11,279 nt of DNA. Source: DASSKF01 sp035690725. GTDB taxonomy: Bacteria > Actinomycetota > Actinomycetes > Actinomycetales > Dermatophilaceae. Made by a program: the position numbers and the translations under genes. This document shows, piece after piece, positions 1-9,479 of this stretch (within the stretch, counting starts at the first letter, position 1; the number at the start of each line of letters is the position of its first letter). The stretch covers positions 1-11,279 of the forward strand of contig DASSKF010000093.1 in NCBI GenBank assembly GCA_035690725.1. The letters run 5' to 3'. The notes beneath the pieces were generated by a model. It was not told the origin of the DNA and ran no database searches. It saw nothing but the letters and a program-made list of their open reading frames with translations.

Positions 1-12
1 CCGCCCACGACC

Positions 13-28
13 GGGCCTGCTCAGGCCC
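13..28. terminator. GC-rich hairpin, possible end of upstream transcript
   Basis: GGGCCTG (13-19) and CAGGCCC (22-28) are perfect complements separated by CT. A realistic fold has a 6-bp stem with a 4-nt loop. No T-run follows, so this is at best the U-less type of terminator proposed for actinobacteria. It could also be chance in GC-rich DNA. Confidence 0.25.
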
Positions 29-72
29 ATGCCCGAACACTGCCCCTGTGACGGCCCCCGAAGTGAGGTGAG

Positions 73-93
73 GTCCCCGCCCGAGGTGGGGAC
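73..93 (+). promoter_or_regulatory. Hairpin covering the dppB ribosome binding site
   Basis: GTCCCC (73-78) pairs with GGGGAC (88-93) around a 9-nt loop. The only plausible Shine-Dalgarno for dppB, the G-rich stretch 83-91 (GAGGTGGGG), lies in the loop and right arm, ending 8 nt before the ATG. Folding would hide the ribosome binding site. The pairing is visible in the sequence; a regulatory role is inference. Confidence 0.3.
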
Positions 94-99
94 GACCCG

Positions 100-1113
100 A
101 TGATCTACTACATCATCAGGCGCGTGATCGCTGCGGTGATCATGATCGCCGTCATCAGCGTCGTCGTCTTCGCGCTGTTCTACGCCATGCCGGCCAACCC
201 GGCGCGGCTGTCCTGCGGCAAGACGTGCACCGCGGCCCAGGTCCAGGCCAACCGGCACTACCTCGGCTACGACAAGCCCCTCGTGACGCAGTACAGCGAC
301 TTCATGGAGGGGATCTTCCAGGGGCGCAAGTTCCCGGACGACGCGAAGTTCCAGCGGGAGAACCCGGACAAGGTGACCGACTGCCCGGCACCGTGCCTGG
401 GCTACTCGCCGAGCCGGACCTCGCTGGTGTCCAGCTACATCGCCCAGCGCTGGCCGGTCTCCATCTCGATCGCCCTCGGCGCCTTCGTCATCTGGATCGG
501 CGCCGGCGTGGGTTTCGGGATCATCGCGGCGCTCACCCGGGGCAAGTTCCTCGACCGCCTCTTCACGACGTCGTCGCTGGTCGTCTTCTCCTTCCCGACG
601 TTCTTCCTCGGGCTGATCATCTACACCTACGCGAGCATCCAATACAACATCTTCCCGCCCCCGGACTACGTCTCGTTCTTCCAGAGCCCGGTCGGCTGGG
701 CCAAGGGCCTGATCATGGCCTGGCTCGTCCTCTCGGCGGTCTACGCGGCCAGCTACATCCGGCTGACCCGCAGCTACATGCTGGAGACGATGGGGGAGGA
801 CTACCTGCGCACCGCCCGCGCAAAGGGCGTGTCGACCCGGTCCATCGTGTTCAAGCACACGCTGCGGGCCGCGCTGACCCCCATCGTCACCGTCGCCGGT
901 CTCGACCTCGGCATCGTGCTCGCCGGCACCGTCATCATGGAGCAGGTCTTCGGCTACCAGGGCCTCGGCCGGGCGGCGATCGACGCCGTCACCGGCTTCG
1001 ACCTGCCGATGATCGTCGGCATCGTGCTCGTCTCCTCGACGCTCATCGTCATCGCGAACCTCGTCGTGGACGTGCTCTACGGCGTCATCGACCCGCGGGT
1101 CCGGCTGACGTGA
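100..1113 (+). CDS. dppB: Peptide ABC transporter permease, DppB type
   Basis: Inner permease subunit of a dipeptide/oligopeptide importer (binding-protein-dependent transport, DppB/OppB family), 337 aa. The N terminus MIYYIIRRVIAAV with a hydrophobic helix at about 8-30 is the family's usual start. Further membrane segments lie at about 118-146, 156-180, 203-222, 258-284 and 302-330. The cytoplasmic EAA loop that docks on the ATPases is at about 232-262, with core RTARAKGVS. The C terminus DPRVRLT is typical of the family. The first extracytoplasmic loop (about 31-117) is long and carries two CX3C pairs (C39/C43 and C95/C99), which suggests disulfides outside the cell. The ATG is preceded only by a G-rich weak ribosome binding site inside a hairpin. 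It is followed 53 bp later by dppD, so a partner DppC permease is not adjacent on this side. The peptide class transported cannot be told from the sequence. Confidence 0.93.
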   Translation: MIYYIIRRVIAAVIMIAVISVVVFALFYAMPANPARLSCGKTCTAAQVQANRHYLGYDKPLVTQYSDFMEGIFQGRKFPDDAKFQRENPDKVTDCPAPCLGYSPSRTSLVSSYIAQRWPVSISIALGAFVIWIGAGVGFGIIAALTRGKFLDRLFTTSSLVVFSFPTFFLGLIIYTYASIQYNIFPPPDYVSFFQSPVGWAKGLIMAWLVLSAVYAASYIRLTRSYMLETMGEDYLRTARAKGVSTRSIVFKHTLRAALTPIVTVAGLDLGIVLAGTVIMEQVFGYQGLGRAAIDAVTGFDLPMIVGIVLVSSTLIVIANLVVDVLYGVIDPRVRLT

Positions 1114-1151
1114 CCTCGGGACGGCGGGACACTGGCAGCACGCAAGCATCC

Positions 1152-1156
1152 GGAGG
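1152..1156 (+). promoter_or_regulatory. Ribosome binding site fixing the dppD start
   Basis: GGAGG lies 10 nt before the ATG at 1167. It decides the start, because this reading frame stays open for about 940 nt further upstream, through dppB. Confidence 0.75.
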
Positions 1157-1166
1157 CAGCTCGGAC

Positions 1167-2251
1167 ATGTCCACTTCCACCACGACGCAGCCGACGCGGT
1201 CGACCGCGGCCGACGGGAACGCCTTCCTGTCGGTGGAGGACCTGCACGTGCAGTTCACCACCCACGACGGCGTCGTCAAGGCCGTCGACGGGATCAGCTT
1301 CGCCCTCGAGCGTGGCAAGACCCTCGGCATCGTGGGCGAGTCCGGCTCGGGCAAGTCGGTCACCAGCCAGTCGATCATGCGGCTGCACCAGGGCAAGAAC
1401 ACGAGCATGTCGGGGCGGATCGTGCTCGACGGCGAGGACCTGCTGACGATCCCCGAGGGCCGCATGCGCAGCCTGCGCGGCAGCAAGATGGCGATGATCT
1501 TCCAGGACCCGCTGTCGGCACTGCACCCCTACTACACGATCGGCAACCAGCTGGTCGAGGCGATCCGGGTCCACCAGGACACCTCGAAGGCGGCCGCGAA
1601 GGGCCGGGTCGTCGACATGCTCGGGCGGGTCGGCATCCCGAACCCGAAGCGTCGGTTCGACCAGTACCCGCACGAGTTCTCCGGTGGCATGCGCCAGCGC
1701 GCCATGATCGCGATGGCCCTGCTCAACGACCCCTCGCTGCTCATCGCCGACGAGCCGACGACGGCCCTCGACGTCACCGTGCAGGCGCAGATCCTCGAGC
1801 TCATGCGCGACCTGCAGCAGGAGTTCGGCTCCGCGATCATCATGATCACGCACGACCTCGGCGTCGTCGCCGACATCGCCGACGACGTGCTCGTGATGTA
1901 TGCCGGCCGGTGCGTCGAGCACGCGAGCGTCGACGAGGTCTTCTACAACCCGCAGATGCCCTACACGGTGGGCCTGCTCGCGTCCATGCCGCGCCTGAAC
2001 GAGGCGCGCAAGGAGCGCCTCGACCCGATCCCGGGCAACCCTCCGTCCCTCATCAACCCGCCCAGCGGCTGCACCTTCCACCCCCGGTGCCCCTACCGGG
2101 ACCTGGTGGAGGACGACCTGTGCCGCACGGTCGAGCCCGACCTGGTCGCCACGATCCCGGGGCACCTGTCGCGGTGCCACATCCCCCCGGAGAAGCGGGC
2201 CGAGGCCTTCGCCCCCGCGCTCCACGCCCACGCGTCCGGAGGTGACGTCGA

Positions 2252-2255
<4 letters not shown>
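1167..2255 (+). CDS. dppD: Peptide ABC transporter ATP-binding protein, DppD type
   Basis: Cytoplasmic ATPase subunit, 362 aa, that powers peptide import together with the next gene. Walker A is GESGSGKS (57-64), the Q-loop glutamine is Q113, the ABC signature is SGGMRQR (172-178), Walker B is LLIADEP (191-197) and the switch histidine is H229. The C-terminal oligopeptide/dipeptide extension starts near the PYTVGLLASMPRL stretch (265-277). It carries four cysteines at 302, 308, 319 and 337, which in mycobacterial Dpp/Opp ATPases have been reported to hold an iron-sulfur cluster. Spacing between the second and third cysteine is 10 residues, against 6 in the partner ATPase. The stop overlaps the dppF start (ATGA). 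All catalytic motifs are intact. The gene symbol follows family position rather than proven substrate, and oppD would be equally defensible. Confidence 0.93.
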
Positions 2256-3291
<1,036 letters not shown>

Positions 3292-3292
<1 letters not shown>

Positions 3293-4218
3293 TGGACTCC
3301 CGGCACCGTCTCGCACCCGACCTGACTGCCGGGCTGGGCCCCGGCCCGGCCCGGCTGCTCTTCGTCCACGCGCACCCCGACGACGAGACCCTCGCCACCG
3401 GGGTGGCAATGGCCCACCACGTGCTCGCCGGTGACGAGGTGCACCTGCTCACCTGCACCCTGGGTGAGGAGGGCGAGGTGATCCCCCCCGAGCTCAAGCA
3501 CCTGGAGCTCGAGCAGGGAGCGGCCCGTCCCGAGGACCAGGCCGACCCGCTCGCCGGGGTGCGCGCGGAGGAGCTGCGCCGCGCGATGGCGGTCGTCGGC
3601 GTCGCCTCCCACGAGGTGCTCGGTGCCGATCCCGCCCGGGGGTTGGCGAGCCGATTCCGTGACTCCGGTATGGCGGGCGCGCCCAGTGCCGAGCACCCGC
3701 GCGCCTTCGTGCGCGCGGACCGGGACGAGGCGGCTGCGCTGGTGGCCGAGCAGATCCGTCGCCTCCGCCCGCACGTGGTCGTCACCTACGACGCGCACGG
3801 CGGCTACGACCACCCCGACCACGTCCAGACCCACCGCGTGACGGTCGCCGCGGTCGCCTCCCTGCCCGCCGCCGAGCGCCCGCTGCTCTTCGGCAGGTTC
3901 ACGCCCCGCAGCTGGGCGGAGGAGGACCGGCGCTGGGTCGGTGAGCACGTGAGACCCGGGCCGGAGGGCGTGCACCTGCCCGAGTCGGACGCGCCGTACC
4001 CGGCCTCGGTCGTGGACGACGCCGTCGTGACGCACGAGGTCGTCGACCCGCTGGCGGGGGAACGGCGGACCCGCGCGTTGCACGAGCACCGCACACAGGT
4101 CCGGGTGTTCGGCGGCGCCTACTACGCTCTGTCGAATGACCTCGCTGCACGCCTGTCCGGACGGGAGGGGTACGCGGTGCTCGACCCCGCATCCGGCGCA
4201 CCGGTGGCCACTCGATGA
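3292..4218 (+). CDS. mshB: GlcNAc-Ins deacetylase MshB (mycothiol biosynthesis)
   Basis: Zinc-dependent PIG-L-family deacetylase that removes acetate from N-acetyl-glucosaminyl-inositol to give GlcN-Ins, the acceptor to which MshC adds cysteine in mycothiol synthesis; cytosolic. The 308-aa length matches the family (about 300). Motif FVHAHPDDE (24-32) supplies metal ligands H28 and D31 and the likely base D30. TCTLGEEGEVI (54-64) and FRDSGMAG (122-129) are MshB hallmarks. GGYDHPDH (170-177) gives the third ligand, H177. Ligand roles are carried over from the M. tuberculosis enzyme. The GTG start overlaps the dppF stop by one base, and an AGGAG at 3273-3277 sits 14 nt upstream, which is rather far. 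Upstream in-frame codons would read into dppF and add no family homology. The mycothiol-conjugate amidase Mca is the closest alternative, but the RDSGMAG and TLGEEGEVI motifs favour MshB. Confidence 0.92.
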
Positions 4219-4745
4219 GTGAGCCCGTGACCGCCCGGCGGCGGACCCGGCCCACGCCGCCACCGGACACCGACCACTACCGCCGCGCCATGGGGCGGTT
4301 CGCCAGCGGCGTCACCGCCGTGACGACCTTCGCCGGTGGCGTGCACCACGCCATGACCGCCAACGCCCTCGCCTCGGTGTCGCTCGACCCACTGCTGATG
4401 CTGGTGTGCGTCGAACGTGACGCCCGGTTCCACGACGCGGTGGAGGAGGCCGGGGTCTGGGGCACCAGCATCCTGCCGGCGCGAGCCCGGGCCACGGCCG
4501 ACTGGCTGGCCACCCGCGGACGTCCGCTGCACGGCCAGCTCGACCGCATCGCCCACCACGAGGGCCCGGTCACCGGGGTCGCGCTCCTCGACGACGCCCT
4601 CGCGCACTTCGAGTGCCGCACGACCGACATCCACCCCGCCGGTGACCACAGCCTCGTCGTGGGAGAGGTCGTGTCCGTCGCCACACCCGACCACACCGAT
4701 GACGCCCTGCTCTACTACCGCGGCCGCTACGGACGCCTGGCATGA
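4215..4745 (+). CDS. Flavin reductase family protein (FMN-binding split barrel)
   Basis: A 176-aa protein of the flavin reductase/DIM6-NTAB family (COG1853 type). Members bind FMN or FAD and typically reduce it with NAD(P)H for a partner monooxygenase, or act as flavoenzymes themselves. Family signatures in order: FASGVTAVTT (29-38), MTANALASVSLDPLLMLVCV (47-66), the central SILPA (85-89), the GDHSLVVGEV stretch (143-152), and the closing LLYYRGRYGRL (165-175). The first ~20 residues are Arg/Pro-rich and not conserved. The ATG overlaps the mshB stop (ATGA) and its own stop overlaps the next start, so it is the middle of a coupled trio. No clear ribosome binding site precedes it, which fits translational coupling. 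No oxygenase gene is visible in the window, so its partner and substrate are unknown. Confidence 0.85.
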   Translation: MSEPVTARRRTRPTPPPDTDHYRRAMGRFASGVTAVTTFAGGVHHAMTANALASVSLDPLLMLVCVERDARFHDAVEEAGVWGTSILPARARATADWLATRGRPLHGQLDRIAHHEGPVTGVALLDDALAHFECRTTDIHPAGDHSLVVGEVVSVATPDHTDDALLYYRGRYGRLA

Positions 4746-6436
4746 GCGCTCGCGGTGAGGGCTTCGGCTGGGGCAAGGTGGCCCTCCGGCTCGTGGTGAC
4801 GCTGGTCGTCCTCGGCGCCGCCTACGTCGGCCTCGCCTACTACCTGGGCTCGCACGTGCCGTCGGGCACCACCGTGCAGGGGGTCGACATCGGCGGGATG
4901 ACCGAGCAGCGGGCGGCGGACACCCTGCGCAGTGCCCTGTCCGACCGCGCGTCGGAACCGGTCACCCTCACGGTCGTCGACGACACCGTCGACATCGACC
5001 CCGAGCGGGCGGGACTGAGCCTCGACATCCCGGCGACGCTGGACGGCCTGACCGGTGTCACGTTCGACCCGGGGCTGGTCTGGCAGCACCTGACCGGGTC
5101 CGGGGAGCAGCAGCCACTGGAGGTGGATGTCGACGACCAGGCGCTGGAGCAGCAGCTGCGCCGGGTCGCGCGGGACGTCCACACCAAGGCCCGGGAGGGC
5201 TCCATCCGGTTCGACGACGGCCGGGTCGTGACCACCCTGCCGCGGCAGGGACGCTCGCTCGACGTGTCACGCACCGCCGAGCAGGTCGCGAAGACCTGGC
5301 CGCGGCAGTCCCAGATCACGGCCAGCGTCGAGGTCACCGAGCCTGAGCTGTCCAAGCAGCAGCTGAAGAAGGCGGTGCGGCACCTGGCGAAGCCCGCCGT
5401 GTCCGGATCGGTCACCGTCCGCTCCGGGAAGCACCACACCCGGCTGACGCCGACCCAGCTCGGCCGGATGCTCAGCGTCCACCGCGCGAAGGACGGGACC
5501 CCGGAGCTGCGGCTGGACGGCACGGCACTGGCCAAGCAGGTGCGTGACCAGGCGCCGCGGATGGAGCGGGACGCCGTCAACGCCACGGTCCGCCTCGTGG
5601 ACGGCCACCCCCGGGTGATCCCCGGCCGCTACGGCCGTCAGCTGCGACAGGGCGACCTGCACGACTCGGTGCTCAAGGCGGTCCGTCGGGACCACCACCG
5701 CGTGGCCAGGGTGGGCACCCACCGGGTGAGCCCGAAGGTCTCCACCAAGGACGCCCGGAAGTGGGGCGTGGACGAGGTCATCTCCTCCTTCCGCAGCCAG
5801 TTCCCGACGGCCCCCTCCGACGCAGCCCGCACGCACAACATCCGGACCGCGCTGCGGCACATCAACGGCACCCTGGTCAAGCCGGGCGAGCAGTTCAGCC
5901 TCATCGGGATCCTGGGGAAGACCACGAAGGCCAAGGGATACGTCAAGGCCCCCGTGATCGAGGGCGGACGGCTCACCTACGCCTACGGCGGCGGCATCTC
6001 CCAGGTGTCGACGACGGTGTGGAACGCCGCTTGGTTCGCGGGCGTCCAGCTCGACGAGCACACGGCCCACTCGTACTACATCCCCCGCTACCCGGCGGGG
6101 CGCGAGGCGACGATGTGGGTCCCGACGATCGACAACAAGTGGACGAACGACACCGGGCACGCGATCCTCATCCAGACCCACACCGAGGGCGACGAGGTCG
6201 TGATGAAGTTCTGGGGCACGGACGTCTACACCGTCAAGACGCACACCGGGCCGCGTCGCAACATCGTCGAGCCGGACACGGTCGTGGACCACGACGGGCA
6301 GTGCATCCCGCAGTACCCCATGGAGGGCTTCGACATCTCGGTGACCCGCGTCGTCAAGCGGCACGGCGAGGTGCTCGACCGGCACGTGTTCACCACGCAC
6401 TACGAGCCGGAGGACCGGGTCGTCTGCGCCGGCTAG
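4742..6436 (+). CDS. VanW-family membrane-anchored protein with peptidoglycan-binding repeats
   Basis: A 564-aa protein with one N-terminal membrane segment (about 12-35) and no lipobox, so it is probably a type II anchored, cell-surface protein. Two PG_binding_4-like repeats follow. The first starts at TTVQGVDIGGMT (43-54); the second spans roughly 205-325 and is rich in Lys, Arg and His. The VanW core covers about 345-495 with PGEQFSLIGILG (381-392), GGGISQVSTT (416-425) and HSYYIPRYPAGREATMW (443-459). A C-terminal beta region holds the only two cysteines, C521 and C562, likely a disulfide. VanW proteins occur in some vancomycin-resistance clusters and widely in Gram-positive genomes, but their biochemical activity is unproven. 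This one is not in a van cluster. Its ATG overlaps the flavin reductase stop. It ends the operon and is followed by a GC-rich hairpin. Confidence 0.88.
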   Translation: MSARGEGFGWGKVALRLVVTLVVLGAAYVGLAYYLGSHVPSGTTVQGVDIGGMTEQRAADTLRSALSDRASEPVTLTVVDDTVDIDPERAGLSLDIPATLDGLTGVTFDPGLVWQHLTGSGEQQPLEVDVDDQALEQQLRRVARDVHTKAREGSIRFDDGRVVTTLPRQGRSLDVSRTAEQVAKTWPRQSQITASVEVTEPELSKQQLKKAVRHLAKPAVSGSVTVRSGKHHTRLTPTQLGRMLSVHRAKDGTPELRLDGTALAKQVRDQAPRMERDAVNATVRLVDGHPRVIPGRYGRQLRQGDLHDSVLKAVRRDHHRVARVGTHRVSPKVSTKDARKWGVDEVISSFRSQFPTAPSDAARTHNIRTALRHINGTLVKPGEQFSLIGILGKTTKAKGYVKAPVIEGGRLTYAYGGGISQVSTTVWNAAWFAGVQLDEHTAHSYYIPRYPAGREATMWVPTIDNKWTNDTGHAILIQTHTEGDEVVMKFWGTDVYTVKTHTGPRRNIVEPDTVVDHDGQCIPQYPMEGFDISVTRVVKRHGEVLDRHVFTTHYEPEDRVVCAG

Positions 6437-6441
6437 GACCG

Positions 6442-6468
6442 CCGTCCCGCCCACCCGCGCCCGGACGG
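6442..6468 (+). terminator. Hairpin after the vanW-like gene
   Basis: CCGTCC (6442-6447) pairs with GGACGG (6463-6468) across a 15-nt C-rich loop, starting 5 nt after the stop codon. There is no T-run. The position fits a terminator of the six-gene operon, but the stem is short. Confidence 0.3.
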
Positions 6469-6469
6469 G

Positions 6470-6496
6470 AGATTGCTCCATCTGGCGATCTGAGGG
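6470..6496 (+). promoter_or_regulatory. Small hairpin and ribosome binding site before the lipoprotein gene
   Basis: AGATTGC (6470-6476) and GCGATCT (6485-6491) form a 7-bp stem with one G-T pair and an 8-nt loop. The purine run GAGGG (6492-6496), directly at the foot of the stem, is a fair Shine-Dalgarno 9 nt before the TTG at 6506. This supports the upstream start of the lipoprotein. Whether the stem acts in regulation is unknown. Confidence 0.35.
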
Positions 6497-6505
6497 TGAA
6501 AGTCG

Positions 6506-8314
6506 TTGACAGCCGGTCGGAAGTGGTGGTTCGTTGGGACGGTGCACCGGGCGAGACGAACGCTGCTGATCGCGCTGTCGGGGGCCGTCGTCGTGGGACT
6601 GGCCGCCTGTAGCGGGGGGTCCTCCAACGGCGCCGACGAGTCGAGCGGCGGCTCGGCCTCGGGCGGTGGCTCCGGCCAAGGGTCCGGGGGCACCGGCGGA
6701 ACGCTCTACTACCTGACCAACAGCCCGGCCAGCCACCTCGATCCGCAGCGCACCTACACCTTCCGGGGTCTGGCCAACGAGACCCGGCTGATGTATCGGA
6801 CGCTGACGACCTTCCCGGCGGCCAGCGGTGCGGCCGCGACCAAGATCGCGCCCGACCTGGCCGTGGGCACCGGCAAGCCGAGCAAGGACAGCAAGACGTG
6901 GAGGTTCACGCTCAAGGACGGCATCAGGTGGCAGGACGGCAAGCCGATCACCTGCCAGGACTTCCAGTACGGCATCTCGCGCACGTTCGCCACCGATGTC
7001 ATCACCGGCGGCCCCACCTACGCCATCCAGTACCTCGACATCCCGAAGAACGCGGACGGGTCGTCGAAGTATCCCGGGCCCTATGACGCCGACGCCCAGC
7101 AGCAGAAGCTCTTCGACCGGGCCGTGCAGTGCGACGGAAGGACGATCACCTTCCACCTGGGCAAGTCGGTGCCCGACTTCAACTACGCGGTCTACCTGCC
7201 GGCGTTCGGGCCGTACCGCGAGGACAAGGACCACGGCGACAAGAGCAACTTCTCGGTGTTCTCCAACGGTCCCTACAAGCTGGAGGGCACGTGGGACCAG
7301 GGCAACGGGGGCACCTTCGTCCGCAACCCGGAGTGGGACCGGTCGACCGATGCGGTCCGCAAGGCTCGTCCGGACGAGATCGTCATCAGGGAGGGCATCG
7401 AGCAGGAAGTCGTCGCCCAGCGACTCATCGCCGACCAGGGGGACGACAAGGACGCCATCACCGAGATCTCCATGCCGCCCCAGTTCGTCCCGAAGGTCAT
7501 GACCAACTCCGACCTCAAGGCGAGGACCGAGACGCCGGCCGGCGCGGGAGTGGACCACCTCAAGGTGAACTTCACCAGCCCGACCATGCAGAACAAGGCG
7601 GTGCGCAAGGCCCTCCTCGTCGCCACCGACAAGGGGGGCTACGTGACGGCCCTCGGTGGCAGCCAGCTGGACGTCCCGGCATACTCGATCATCAACCCGG
7701 CGCTCAAGGGCTACCGGAAGATCAACCCGTACCACACCAAGGTCAGCGGTGACCCGGCCCGGGCCAAGCAGATCCTGGAGGACGCGGGCGTCAGCCTGCC
7801 GGTCAAGATCACCTACCTCTTCCAGAACACCGGCTCCACGGCACAGAAGGCCGCCGCCGCCCTGAAGAACACGTGGGACAAGGCGGGGTTCCGGGTGGCC
7901 CTCCACGGCGAGTCGGACAACTTCTACTCGCTGGTCGCGGACCCCTCCTACAACACCGAGTGGGACATCTCCTGGGACACCTGGGGTGCCGACTGGCCGA
8001 ACCCCTCGACGGTGATCCCGCCGCTGTTCGACTCCCGGGTCAACCTCACCAAGGGCACCAACGGCAAGGACTCCGGCAGGTACTCCAGCCGGGCGGTGAA
8101 CGAGCTGATCGACCAGTCCTACCAGGCCCCTACGCCCGAGCAGCAGGCGGAGGTCCTGCAGCAGGCCGACCTGGTGCTGCAGAAGGACATCGCCTACATC
8201 CCGCTCGCGGTGGGCAAGTACGTCTTCACCCGGGGCTCGGACGTCACCGACATGGTCTACAACCCCTCGCTGTTCGCCTACCCGGACCTGGCGTCCGTCG
8301 GGGTCGAGCAGTAG
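6506..8314 (+). CDS. Family 5 solute-binding lipoprotein (peptide ABC transporter)
   Basis: Extracytoplasmic binding protein of the SBP_bac_5 (DppA/OppA) class, 602 aa from the TTG start. A signal peptide ends in lipobox LAAC with lipidated C35, followed by a Gly/Ser-rich tether (about 36-66). Family features are the WRFTLKDGIRWQDGKPIT segment (132-149) with the following QYGISRTF, SNGPYKL, and a C-terminal stretch of the TPEQQAEVLQQADLVLQKDI type. Two further cysteines, C150 and C209, may form a disulfide. An in-frame TGA at 6497-6499 rules out a longer protein. TTG 6506 has a GAGGG ribosome binding site, while GTG 6542 would give a more compact signal peptide (lipobox C23). It is probably a peptide-binding subunit, possibly for the dpp genes upstream. 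By neighbourhood it may instead correspond to LpqW of mycobacteria, an SBP-like protein in cell-envelope lipid assembly. Confidence 0.88.
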   Translation: MTAGRKWWFVGTVHRARRTLLIALSGAVVVGLAACSGGSSNGADESSGGSASGGGSGQGSGGTGGTLYYLTNSPASHLDPQRTYTFRGLANETRLMYRTLTTFPAASGAAATKIAPDLAVGTGKPSKDSKTWRFTLKDGIRWQDGKPITCQDFQYGISRTFATDVITGGPTYAIQYLDIPKNADGSSKYPGPYDADAQQQKLFDRAVQCDGRTITFHLGKSVPDFNYAVYLPAFGPYREDKDHGDKSNFSVFSNGPYKLEGTWDQGNGGTFVRNPEWDRSTDAVRKARPDEIVIREGIEQEVVAQRLIADQGDDKDAITEISMPPQFVPKVMTNSDLKARTETPAGAGVDHLKVNFTSPTMQNKAVRKALLVATDKGGYVTALGGSQLDVPAYSIINPALKGYRKINPYHTKVSGDPARAKQILEDAGVSLPVKITYLFQNTGSTAQKAAAALKNTWDKAGFRVALHGESDNFYSLVADPSYNTEWDISWDTWGADWPNPSTVIPPLFDSRVNLTKGTNGKDSGRYSSRAVNELIDQSYQAPTPEQQAEVLQQADLVLQKDIAYIPLAVGKYVFTRGSDVTDMVYNPSLFAYPDLASVGVEQ

Positions 8315-8324
8315 CCGGCCCCGC

Positions 8325-9341
8325 TCACCGCTCGTCCGCCCGCGGACCGATGAGGTAGCGGTAGCGGTGGTGCACCGTGAACCCGAGCTCCTCCCAGGCC
8401 GCCCGAGCCGGCGCGTTGTCCTCCTCCACCTGCAACCAGATCGAGCGGACGTCGCGGGCACGGACCGCGTGCGCCAGCGCGCCGGTCAGCAGGGAGGCGA
8501 CCCCTCGGCGCCGCGCCGGCGGCTCGACGTGGACGTTCGTCAGGCCGGCCCACACGTGCGCGAGCGGGGCCCGTCCGATGGCCAGCACGTCACCACCGGC
8601 ACCGCGCACCTCCGCGAACAGCTGTTCCGGGGAGCCGGTCACGATGCGGCGGAGCGCCGCCGGGTCGGTCGCCCGGGTGCTCTCGGCCACCGCCAGCCAG
8701 TCCGCTGACGGCTCGACGGCGACGGACACGTCCACTGCGTCCGGTCCGCCCCGGCGGAGCAGCCGGTCCGCGCGGTGGTGGGTCGCCGCGACCACGGTCC
8801 CCGTGCTCGCCGTCATCACCAGGGACCGGGTCGCCGTCCGGTAGCCGCGTGCGGCCAGGTGCTGCGGCAGCTCGTCCCCGACGTAGGAGGCCACGACGAG
8901 CGGGAGGCCGCGATCGGCATACCACCGTTCCGCCCGCTCGACCGCCTCCGCCAGCGGGACGCCCGGGTCACCCAGGGGGAGCAGGGAGTTCGCGCGCCGG
9001 GTGAACCCGCCCGAGGCGCGCAGCACCCACTCGCCCAGCCGGTCGCGCTCCAGCGGCGGCCACCCGTCGACCATGACCCGCTCCAGGTCGTCCTCGGAGA
9101 TGGCCCGGTGCTGGGCGCCGCGCCGGGACGGGGGCGGCGGGACCTCCTTGGCCAGCAGGACGTCCTCGCGGCGCACGACGCGGCGCCCTGTGCGCGTGCG
9201 CAGCGCGACCCCGTGCAGGTCGAGCCGCTCGACCTGCCCGAGCGCGTCGTTCATGCCGGCCGCGCCCCGGTAGCGGACCACCGCCCGCATGCCCGGGCGG
9301 AGGCGGTCCAGCGGGTGCTCGGCGCTCATGCGTCCCATCAT
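8325..9341 (-). CDS. GNAT-family N-acetyltransferase (cg3035/Rv0428c type)
   Basis: A 338-aa predicted acetyltransferase using acetyl-CoA; the acceptor is unknown. An N-terminal ~65-residue beta-rich module (RPGMRAVVRYR at 15-25, LGQVERLDLHGVALRTRTG at 34-52) precedes two GNAT-like halves. The central part contains LGEWVLRASGGFTRRANS (102-119), characteristic of this family. The C-terminal half has the acetyl-CoA pyrophosphate loop ARRRGVAS (276-283), then IWLQVEEDNAPARAAWEELG (301-320) and FTVHHRYRYL (321-330). Only the C-terminal half shows a convincing R-R-x-G-x-A loop, so the central half is probably a degenerate GNAT fold. Three ATGs are possible near the start (9341, 9338, 9329). The third gives MSAEHPLDRL and loses nothing conserved. 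It is divergent from fdxA and convergent with the lipoprotein gene, so it is transcribed alone. Confidence 0.85.
   Translation of the reverse strand: MMGRMSAEHPLDRLRPGMRAVVRYRGAAGMNDALGQVERLDLHGVALRTRTGRRVVRREDVLLAKEVPPPPSRRGAQHRAISEDDLERVMVDGWPPLERDRLGEWVLRASGGFTRRANSLLPLGDPGVPLAEAVERAERWYADRGLPLVVASYVGDELPQHLAARGYRTATRSLVMTASTGTVVAATHHRADRLLRRGGPDAVDVSVAVEPSADWLAVAESTRATDPAALRRIVTGSPEQLFAEVRGAGGDVLAIGRAPLAHVWAGLTNVHVEPPARRRGVASLLTGALAHAVRARDVRSIWLQVEEDNAPARAAWEELGFTVHHRYRYLIGPRADER
8334..8347. terminator. Short palindrome at the convergent gene ends
   Basis: GTCCGC (8334-8339) and GCGGAC (8342-8347) are perfect complements separated by CC, lying in the last codons of the minus-strand acetyltransferase gene. 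The lipoprotein and acetyltransferase genes converge with only 10 bp between stops, so any bidirectional terminator must overlap coding sequence. With a realistic 4-nt loop the stem is just 5 bp, so this is weak. Confidence 0.2.
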
Positions 9342-9412
9342 CGCGCGGGTGCCGAGGGGGCGGGCGGGCCGAGGGGCGCCGTACCGATGTGCTGCGGGAG
9401 GTGAGCACTCGG

Positions 9413-9418
9413 CATACT
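9413..9418 (+). promoter_or_regulatory. Candidate -10 box for fdxA
   Basis: CATACT matches TATAAT at 4 of 6 positions and is the only AT-rich spot in the GC-rich 138-bp divergent region. The opposite strand reads TAGTAT (9419 down to 9414), which would also suit a -10 for the acetyltransferase gene. No good -35 is seen at the right spacing for either direction. Confidence 0.3.
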
Positions 9419-9463
9419 AGGTGTGGAGGCGGTGAACAAGCGCCGCAAGCCCAGCACGCCCGC

Positions 9464-9469
9464 AGGAGG
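9464..9469 (+). promoter_or_regulatory. Ribosome binding site fixing the fdxA start
   Basis: A full AGGAGG sits 10 nt before the ATG at 9480. It rules out the in-frame GTG at 9423, which would add 19 residues (Lys/Arg- and Pro-containing) not seen in 7Fe ferredoxins. Confidence 0.85.
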
Positions 9470-9479
9470 ACCAACTTTC

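Larger units (their letters stand above)
1..99. other. Upstream edge, no gene assigned
   Basis: All three forward frames close before or at the dppB start, with stops at 49-51, 69-71 and 101-103. The tail of an upstream gene may therefore be present, but none of the short translations resembles the end of a DppC permease or a binding protein. The stretch holds two GC-rich inverted repeats, listed separately, and a purine-rich tract at 60-73. Confidence 0.4.
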